Positions 59,423-64,000 of a stretch of 64,000 nucleotides of DNA are shown here, one piece after another. The notes below the pieces were generated by a model. The model was not told the DNA's origin. It was given only the letters and a program-made list of their open reading frames with translations, and did not search any database. The position numbers and the translations under genes were made by a program. Source of the stretch: Spirochaetia bacterium (GTDB lineage Bacteria; Spirochaetota; Spirochaetia; CADAEX01); contig JAFSOR010000028.1 in NCBI GenBank assembly GCA_017446885.1, positions 62,001-126,000 on the forward strand, read 5' to 3'. How positions within the stretch are numbered: the first letter of the stretch is position 1; every line of letters starts with the position of its first letter.

Positions 59423-61471
59423 ATGAACAATGTAAATCTTAAAATAAACGGAATAGATGTTACAGTTCCTGAGGGAACCACAATACTTGATGCAGCCCGC
59501 AGGCTGGGCTTCGATATCCCGACCCTGTGCAATGCCCAGGGACTCCAGCCTTTTACCAGCTGCTTTGTATGTGCAGTAAAAGTGGAAGGAGGCAAAGGAA
59601 ACTTTGTCCCATCCTGTGCCACCAAGGTGCGGGAAGGTATGGTTGTAACCGTTGAAGGAGGCGAGGTAGACAAGGCCCGCAAGATGTGCATAAACCTTCT
59701 GGTTTCAGACCACTGCGGCGACTGTATGCCACCCTGCCAGTCAGAATGCCCTGCAAATATCCCTATAAAGGATTTCATGGCTCTGGTTGCAGAAGGCAGG
59801 GAACTTGAGGCTGCCGACAAGATAAGGGAAAAGACACCATTTGCAGGGTGCCTTGGCCGTATATGCCCACGCCCGTGCGAAAGCCAGTGCCGCAGGACCA
59901 GGGTAGAGGAACCCATGTCTATCTGCTACATGAAGCGTTATATCGCAGATACCGAGAAAAAAGAAAAGGGTGGACCACACTTCCCATCACCAGCCCCAGA
60001 TACAGGCAAGAAGGTGGCAATAATCGGTGCAGGCCCTGCCGGTATGGCAGCCGCCTACTACCTGGCACTTGCAGGGCATAAGGTGACAGTATTTGAATCC
60101 CACGCAAAGTCGGGCGGTATGCTCCGCTACGGTATTCCATACTACCGGCTGCCCGACTCTGTTCTAATGGATGAGTTCGGTGCCATCGAGAAGCTGGGAG
60201 TTGAAGTAAAGTACAACACCGCCATAGGTAAAGATATAAAGGCAAAGGAGCTTGAGAAAGACTTCGACGCCCTCTTAATCGCAACCGGTGCCCAAGGCTC
60301 ATCATCCATGCGCATAGAAGGGGAGAAAAACCCAGGTATATACGCAGGTATCGAAGTTTTAGGCAAGGTTGCCGAAGGGGAAAAAGTTGACCTGGGAACC
60401 AAGACCTTTATAGTGGGCGGCGGCAATACAGCCATAGACGCAGCCCGCACCGCAGTGCGGCTGGGCTCCAAGGCCATCATCCTGTACCGCAGGACGCGGA
60501 GCGAGATGCCGGCCAGCGATTTCGAGATAGACGAGGCCCTGGCCGAGGGTGTGGAAATCCAGTACCTGACTGCTCCGCTTGCTGCGGAAAAGACAGATGA
60601 TTGCCTTGCTCTCAAGTGCATAAGAATGCAGCTTGGAGAGCCGGACGCCTCGGGGCGTCGGAGCCCAGTGCCGGTAGAAGGCTCTGAGTTTACCGAAAAG
60701 TGTACTTCCATAATCGCTGCCATAGGCCAGCGTGTGATATCCGACTACCTTGCAGACCTGGGTATAGAGCTTACCAAGAAAGGGACAGTTGCAGCCGATG
60801 CCAGAACCCTTATGACAAGCCGACCTGGCATATTTGCAGCAGGCGACTGCCAGACCGGTGCAGACATTGCAGTACGGGCCGCCGCCGCTGGACGCAAGGC
60901 CGCATATTCCATAAACCAGTACTTGTCTGGTGAAGAAGTTACAGGCGAACCTGTCCTTTTCAACTCCTCTATGGGGCCTTTGAATGAAGTTCCAGAAGAG
61001 CTTTTTGAAGGAAAGGAGAAGGCTGAGCGCATAACCATGCCAGTAATAGATATGGACAAACGCAGGACCAGCTTCCAGGAGATAGAGACCGGCTTTACAC
61101 CGGAGAAGGCAAGGAAAGAGGCAATGCGGTGCCTTAAGTGCGGCTGCGAGAAAGAGAAGGACTGCAAGCTCCGTGAATATGCAACCCGTTACGGCGCCGA
61201 TGCAAACCTGTTCAAGGGCGAGCGCCGGGGCTATGACCGTGACGATTCCCATGACGATATCCGCATAGAGACAGGCAAGTGCATAAGCTGCGGTTCGTGC
61301 GTAAGGGCCTGTGCCGAGATAAAAGGGCTTACCATCCTGTCTTTCGACGGACGTGGTTTCAAGACCAGGATGCATGCTCCATTCGGGCACTCGCTGGTGG
61401 ATACAAAGTGCGATGGCTGCGGCGAATGCGTAAGGGTGTGTCCGACCGGCGCAATCATGGGCAAAAAGTGA
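59423..61471 (+). CDS. ferredoxin-GltD fusion subunit, Sporomusa-type Nfn (StnC)-like
   Basis: A 682-residue protein. Residues 1-80 form a [2Fe-2S] ferredoxin (Cys36, Cys47, Cys50, Cys65). Residues 95-190 form the GltD-type iron-sulfur helical region. Residues 195-520 form the FAD/NADPH core (IIGAGPAGMAAAYYL; VGGGNTAIDAARTA; CQTGADIAVRAAAAGR). The C-terminus adds two [4Fe-4S] motifs (CISCGSCVRAC and CDGCGECVRVCP). With the NuoEF-like subunits this composition fits the Sporomusa-type electron-bifurcating transhydrogenase, which couples NADPH oxidation to NAD and ferredoxin reduction or the reverse. A formate- or other oxidoreductase-linked role cannot be excluded. Confidence 0.82.
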   Translation: MNNVNLKINGIDVTVPEGTTILDAARRLGFDIPTLCNAQGLQPFTSCFVCAVKVEGGKGNFVPSCATKVREGMVVTVEGGEVDKARKMCINLLVSDHCGDCMPPCQSECPANIPIKDFMALVAEGRELEAADKIREKTPFAGCLGRICPRPCESQCRRTRVEEPMSICYMKRYIADTEKKEKGGPHFPSPAPDTGKKVAIIGAGPAGMAAAYYLALAGHKVTVFESHAKSGGMLRYGIPYYRLPDSVLMDEFGAIEKLGVEVKYNTAIGKDIKAKELEKDFDALLIATGAQGSSSMRIEGEKNPGIYAGIEVLGKVAEGEKVDLGTKTFIVGGGNTAIDAARTAVRLGSKAIILYRRTRSEMPASDFEIDEALAEGVEIQYLTAPLAAEKTDDCLALKCIRMQLGEPDASGRRSPVPVEGSEFTEKCTSIIAAIGQRVISDYLADLGIELTKKGTVAADARTLMTSRPGIFAAGDCQTGADIAVRAAAAGRKAAYSINQYLSGEEVTGEPVLFNSSMGPLNEVPEELFEGKEKAERITMPVIDMDKRRTSFQEIETGFTPEKARKEAMRCLKCGCEKEKDCKLREYATRYGADANLFKGERRGYDRDDSHDDIRIETGKCISCGSCVRACAEIKGLTILSFDGRGFKTRMHAPFGHSLVDTKCDGCGECVRVCPTGAIMGKK

Positions 61472-61489
61472 TAATATTCTGGAAAGGTA

Positions 61490-61518
61490 TTGTCAAAAAC
61501 AGATAAACTTGATAATCT
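61490..61518 (+). promoter_or_regulatory. promoter of rpmB
   Basis: TTGTCA at 61490-61495 with GATAAT at 61511-61516 (15-bp spacer) or TAATCT at 61513-61518 (17-bp spacer), about 20 bases before the rpmB start. Confidence 0.45.
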
Positions 61519-61537
61519 TTCAAGACGAGGTGAAGAA

Positions 61538-61726
61538 ATGGCTAGAAGATGTGATTTATGTGGAAAAGGTGTAATGACCGGAAACAATGTAAGCCACGCA
61601 CAGAATAAAACAAAGAGAGTATGGAAACCAAATCTTCTTAAGATGAGAACAATTATTGATGGAAAAATTATGACAGTAAAGATTTGTACATCATGCCTTA
61701 AGAGGGGATTCCTTACAAAGGCCTGA
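61538..61726 (+). CDS. rpmB: 50S ribosomal protein L28
   Basis: A 62-residue ribosomal protein, the normal short L28 length. It starts [11 protein letters not shown] and has the zinc-ribbon-type cysteines (CDLC and CTSC). The start at 61538 has a good ribosome binding site (GAGGTG). An upstream reading frame from 61490 would add 16 residues that no L28 has. It stands alone between its own promoter and terminator. Confidence 0.97.
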   Translation: MARRCDLCGKGVMTGNNVSHAQNKTKRVWKPNLLKMRTIIDGKIMTVKICTSCLKRGFLTKA

Positions 61727-61746
61727 GTTTTATTATTTTTTCTGAA

Positions 61747-61775
61747 GGGGTTACCTCGTGTAACCCTTTTTTTTT
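61747..61775 (+). terminator. terminator of rpmB
   Basis: GGGTTAC/GTAACCC stem with loop CTCGT, followed by nine T. It separates rpmB from hflK. Confidence 0.92.
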
Positions 61776-61788
61776 CTAGGAGTAAAAA

Positions 61789-62769
61789 ATGAGCGACAGA
61801 CAACCTCCTTTCACTTACAGAGCTCCCCAGTTCAAGATGCCAAGCCGCAAGACCATCACCACCATAATTTTAGGTGTCCTTATTGTGGGAATGCTGTCAA
61901 CCGGCATCTATCAGGTGGATCAGCGGGAAGAGGCAGTAATACTTCTGCTTGGAAAGTTCAACCGCATAACCGGCCCAGGACTTCATATGAAACTGCCATT
62001 CGGAATAGAGCGGAACTACAACGTGCCTACACAGGTGATACAGAATATGTCATTCGGTTTCAGGACCAACGAATATGGAGGAACCCAGACCAACGACTAT
62101 CCAGACGAATCGGTAATGCTTACAGGCGACCTGAACATAGTGGATGTTGAGTGGATTATCCAGTACCGCATAACCGACCCCAGGGCATGGCTTTTCAACG
62201 TGCTGGAGAAAGAGAAGACTATACGCGATATATCCCAGTCCACACTTAACATGCTGGTGGGCGACCGCACTATCATGGATGTAATAGGCGAGGAGCGGAA
62301 CAACATAGAGATGCAGGGTCAGGAGCTTATGAACAGCGTCCTTGGCAGCTACAACCTGGGCATAAACGTCATTGCTGTAAAACTGCGCAACATAGTTCCT
62401 CCGCGGGGCGAGGTCCAGGATGCCTTTGAAGATGTCACCAAGGCCCAGCAGGATATGAACCGCTTTATAAACGAAGGAAAAGAGGCCTACAATAACGAGA
62501 TTCCTAAAGCCCGCGGCCAAGCCGACCAGATTGTGCAGGAGGCTATGGGTTACTCCAAGGAGCGGGTCAACCAGGCTCAGGGAGATGCTGCCCGTTTCAA
62601 TTCTGTATACGAGGAGTATGCCAAGAGCAAGGATATAACCAAGACCCGCCTTTACATAGAGATGATAGAATCGGTGCTCAAGAATGGCAATGCCGGAGAC
62701 CTGGTGGATAAGAACCTTGAGAACTTCCTGCCCCTTAAGAACATTCAGGGCAAAGGGGGTGCACAATGA
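61789..62769 (+). CDS. hflK: HflK, SPFH/prohibitin-family membrane protein
   Basis: A 326-residue inner-membrane protein with one transmembrane helix (about 25-45) and a large SPFH domain outside the cytoplasm. Typical HflK motifs: QVDQREEAVILLLGKFNRITGPGLH, summarised as EEAVILLLGKF...GPGLH, and YRITDPRAWLF. A helical C-terminal part follows. In the HflKC complex it encloses FtsH and limits its protease activity. The start follows a strong site (AGGAG) after the rpmB terminator. It overlaps hflC by 4 bases. Confidence 0.95.
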   Translation: MSDRQPPFTYRAPQFKMPSRKTITTIILGVLIVGMLSTGIYQVDQREEAVILLLGKFNRITGPGLHMKLPFGIERNYNVPTQVIQNMSFGFRTNEYGGTQTNDYPDESVMLTGDLNIVDVEWIIQYRITDPRAWLFNVLEKEKTIRDISQSTLNMLVGDRTIMDVIGEERNNIEMQGQELMNSVLGSYNLGINVIAVKLRNIVPPRGEVQDAFEDVTKAQQDMNRFINEGKEAYNNEIPKARGQADQIVQEAMGYSKERVNQAQGDAARFNSVYEEYAKSKDITKTRLYIEMIESVLKNGNAGDLVDKNLENFLPLKNIQGKGGAQ

Positions 62770-63809
62770 CAGCAAAGAACAATCCTAACAGCTTCAAGAT
62801 TACTCTGGGGGCACTGATTGTGCTGGTATTCCTTTTTGTTGCCGCAGGCCCTATGTATATCCTTTCCGAGGGCGAGCAGGCCATAGTTGCCAGGTTCGGC
62901 CGTATCATAAAGACAGAATACAACGCAGGGCTCAAGTTCAAAGTTCCTATTGTGGACAAGGTGACCAAGTATCCTAAGAAGATAATGGCATGGGACGGCG
63001 AATCGCAGCGTATCCCGACCCGGGAAAAACTGTTTGTATGGGTTGATGCAACCGCACGGTGGAAGATTGTGGACCCTGCCAAGTTCTATGCTTCGGTAAC
63101 CACCATAACAGCAGCACAGGGGCGCCTTAACGAGATTATCGAGTCGTCGCTCCGCACCATAATATCGCAGAACTTTTTGCGGGAAGTTGTCCGTAACTCC
63201 AATGTGATAAACGAGATTAAGCGGGAATCGGAACTTATGGTGGAAGGAGAGAGCATAGAGGATAGCATAGAGGAAGGGCTTGAGAACGGAGCCAAGAAGC
63301 AGGTGCTTAAGGATCCTTCGGGGCAGACCCAGACTATTGTAATCTACGATTCCATCGAGGTTGGACGTAACGCCCTGTCCGAGGAGATGCTGGTTGCAGC
63401 AAGCCGCCTGACCCCTGAGTTCGGAGTTGAGCTTATCGATATTATACTGCGGCAGATCAAGTATTCCGACGACCTTACAGAAAGCGTCTACAAGCGGATG
63501 ATCAAGGACAGAAACCAGATAGCACAGGCTTACAGATCCTATGGAGAAGGAAAGAAGCTTGAATGGCTGGGCCGCCTTACAAACGAGCGGATGTCCATAA
63601 TCTCCGAGGCCAACAAGAAGGCCAACGAGATAAAGGGACAGGCCGATGCCGAGGCTACTGCCATCTACGCCGATGCCTATTCCAAGGACGAGGAGTTCTT
63701 CGAGTTCTGGCGCCTTATGGAAAGCTACAAGGAGACAGTGCCTGCCTTTAACAAGATACTTTCCACAGGCATAGAGTACTTCAAGTATCTGGGCGATAAG
63801 AAACCGTAA
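62766..63809 (+). CDS. hflC: HflC, SPFH/prohibitin-family membrane protein
   Basis: A 347-residue partner of HflK with one N-terminal membrane helix (about 14-33) and the SPFH domain (EGEQAIVARFGRIIKTE; ATARWKIVDPAKFY). An insertion of about 30 residues (SMEDSIEEG region, near 155-190) between the SPFH strands is longer than in E. coli HflC. The C-terminal helices carry Ala/Glu-rich sequence. ATGA overlap with hflK ensures coupled synthesis. ftsH itself is not in the window. Confidence 0.95.
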   Translation: MTAKNNPNSFKITLGALIVLVFLFVAAGPMYILSEGEQAIVARFGRIIKTEYNAGLKFKVPIVDKVTKYPKKIMAWDGESQRIPTREKLFVWVDATARWKIVDPAKFYASVTTITAAQGRLNEIIESSLRTIISQNFLREVVRNSNVINEIKRESELMVEGESIEDSIEEGLENGAKKQVLKDPSGQTQTIVIYDSIEVGRNALSEEMLVAASRLTPEFGVELIDIILRQIKYSDDLTESVYKRMIKDRNQIAQAYRSYGEGKKLEWLGRLTNERMSIISEANKKANEIKGQADAEATAIYADAYSKDEEFFEFWRLMESYKETVPAFNKILSTGIEYFKYLGDKKP

Positions 63810-63818
63810 GGAGAGGCC

Positions 63819-64000
63819 ATGTCTTTGCCAAAAGTAGTTCTTAAGAAAGGGCGCGATATGCCGCTCAGGGGCGGACACCCATGGGTTTTCTCCGGTGCTA
63901 TAGAGCGCGATGTGGACCGGAGCCTGAACCTGAGGGCAGGCTCACTTGTCGATGTATTTGCTTTTGACGGCACCCTGCTGGGCACCGGCACATATCATGG
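63819..64000 (+). CDS. RlmI-like class I rRNA methyltransferase, 3' end cut
   Basis: The first 60 codons of a gene that runs off the right edge. The visible part is a PUA-like domain with the motif RGGHPWVFSGAI, typical of RlmI-type (cytosine-5) rRNA methylases. GGAGAGG precedes the ATG, 9 bases after the hflC stop. The SAM-binding domain lies outside the window, so the substrate cannot be confirmed. Confidence 0.78.
   Translation, partial: MSLPKVVLKKGRDMPLRGGHPWVFSGAIERDVDRSLNLRAGSLVDVFAFDGTLLGTGTYH

Noticed and set aside
60359-61390. Minus-strand open frame of 343 codons inside the GltD-fusion gene
   Set aside because: The plus-strand gene carries many cofactor motifs; the antisense frame has none.
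62745-63878. Minus-strand open frame of 377 codons across hflC
   Set aside because: hflC and hflK match their family along the full length; the antisense frame shows no domain.
1-64000. CRISPR array, rRNA operon, transposase, integrase or phage genes
   Set aside because: I looked for regularly spaced repeats, rRNA-like sequence and mobile-element proteins and saw none; the restriction and toxin-antitoxin genes are the only island-like cargo.

Overview
Organism. The window looks like the chromosome of an anaerobic, fermentative spirochaete, most likely a Treponema relative. The evidence is indirect: a lipoprotein with a spirochaete-style lipobox and InlB-type plus BspA-type repeats, a binding protein whose signal peptide ends in the 'FANG' style common in spirochaetes, a DUF4416 protein, a GGGtGRT/NifU-like pair, and a soluble NuoEF-like flavoprotein complex without respiratory subunits. 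No 16S rRNA is present, so the genus is inference. GC content is moderate in housekeeping genes and clearly lower in two accessory stretches (about 26.97-31.6 kb and 33.8-35.6 kb).

Layout. 1-9.5 kb: partial plsC, a helicase-associated-domain protein, tRNA-Leu and tRNA-Gly, the tig-clpP-clpX chaperone/protease operon, ornithine carbamoyltransferase and a repeat lipoprotein. 9.4-12.0 kb: a four-gene signalling operon (HATPase anti-sigma kinase, HD hydrolase, STAS-kinase fusion, STAS protein). 12.0-16.9 kb: tRNA-Ser, a glutaminase-less GMP synthase, a short DtxR-type regulator, a UvrD-like helicase, a COG2426 membrane protein and a HAD phosphatase. 16.9-21.9 kb: a class V aminotransferase divergent from a TAXI-TRAP uptake system. 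22-27 kb: purL-purQ-sstT. 27-31.6 kb: an accessory island with a nuclease-methylase, a specificity subunit and a DinJ-YafQ toxin-antitoxin pair. 31.6-36.7 kb: cinA-type amidase, GGGtGRT and NifU-like proteins, two proteins of unknown function and a DUF362/ferredoxin protein. 36.7-42.8 kb: RsmB-like methylase, Lon-family protease, Nif3, LspA, DksA-like protein and a degenerate DEAD-box protein. 42.8-46.6 kb: an FMN riboswitch with ribD-ribE-ribBA-ribH and tRNA-Asp. 46.6-50.9 kb: membrane-anchored foldase, TrpR-like regulator, NrnA and canonical citrate synthase. 51-54.7 kb: two degenerate citrate-synthase-fold proteins and a CoA-acylating aldehyde dehydrogenase. 54.7-64 kb: HAD protein, LysR regulator, inositol-phosphatase-family protein, a three-gene flavin/iron-sulfur complex resembling the Sporomusa-type Nfn transhydrogenase, rpmB, hflK-hflC and a partial RlmI-like gene.

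How the genes may work together. The aminotransferase, the TRAP system, the two citrate-synthase-like proteins and the aldehyde dehydrogenase share a biased codon choice (AGA for Arg, CCA for Pro, ACA for Thr) that their neighbours lack, which suggests very high expression. The TRAP gene and the first citrate-synthase-like gene also share a similar 5' leader. I infer a candidate pathway: uptake of an amine, transamination to an aldehyde, oxidation to an acyl-CoA, then an unknown step by the paired citrate-synthase-fold proteins, with the Stn-like complex balancing redox carriers. The substrate is unknown.

Most notable signals. (1) A textbook-like -1 frameshift signal (slippery heptamer, 6-nt spacer, bipartite stem-loop) at the junction of the nuclease-methylase and specificity genes. 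(2) The pair of citrate-synthase-fold proteins that both lack the catalytic Asp. (3) Several promoters whose -10 box lies only 6-8 nt before the start codon, implying leaderless mRNAs, including two divergent promoters sharing one -35 box. (4) A DEAD-box-like protein with a DCGD box and no second RecA domain. All alignments and promoter calls were made by eye.
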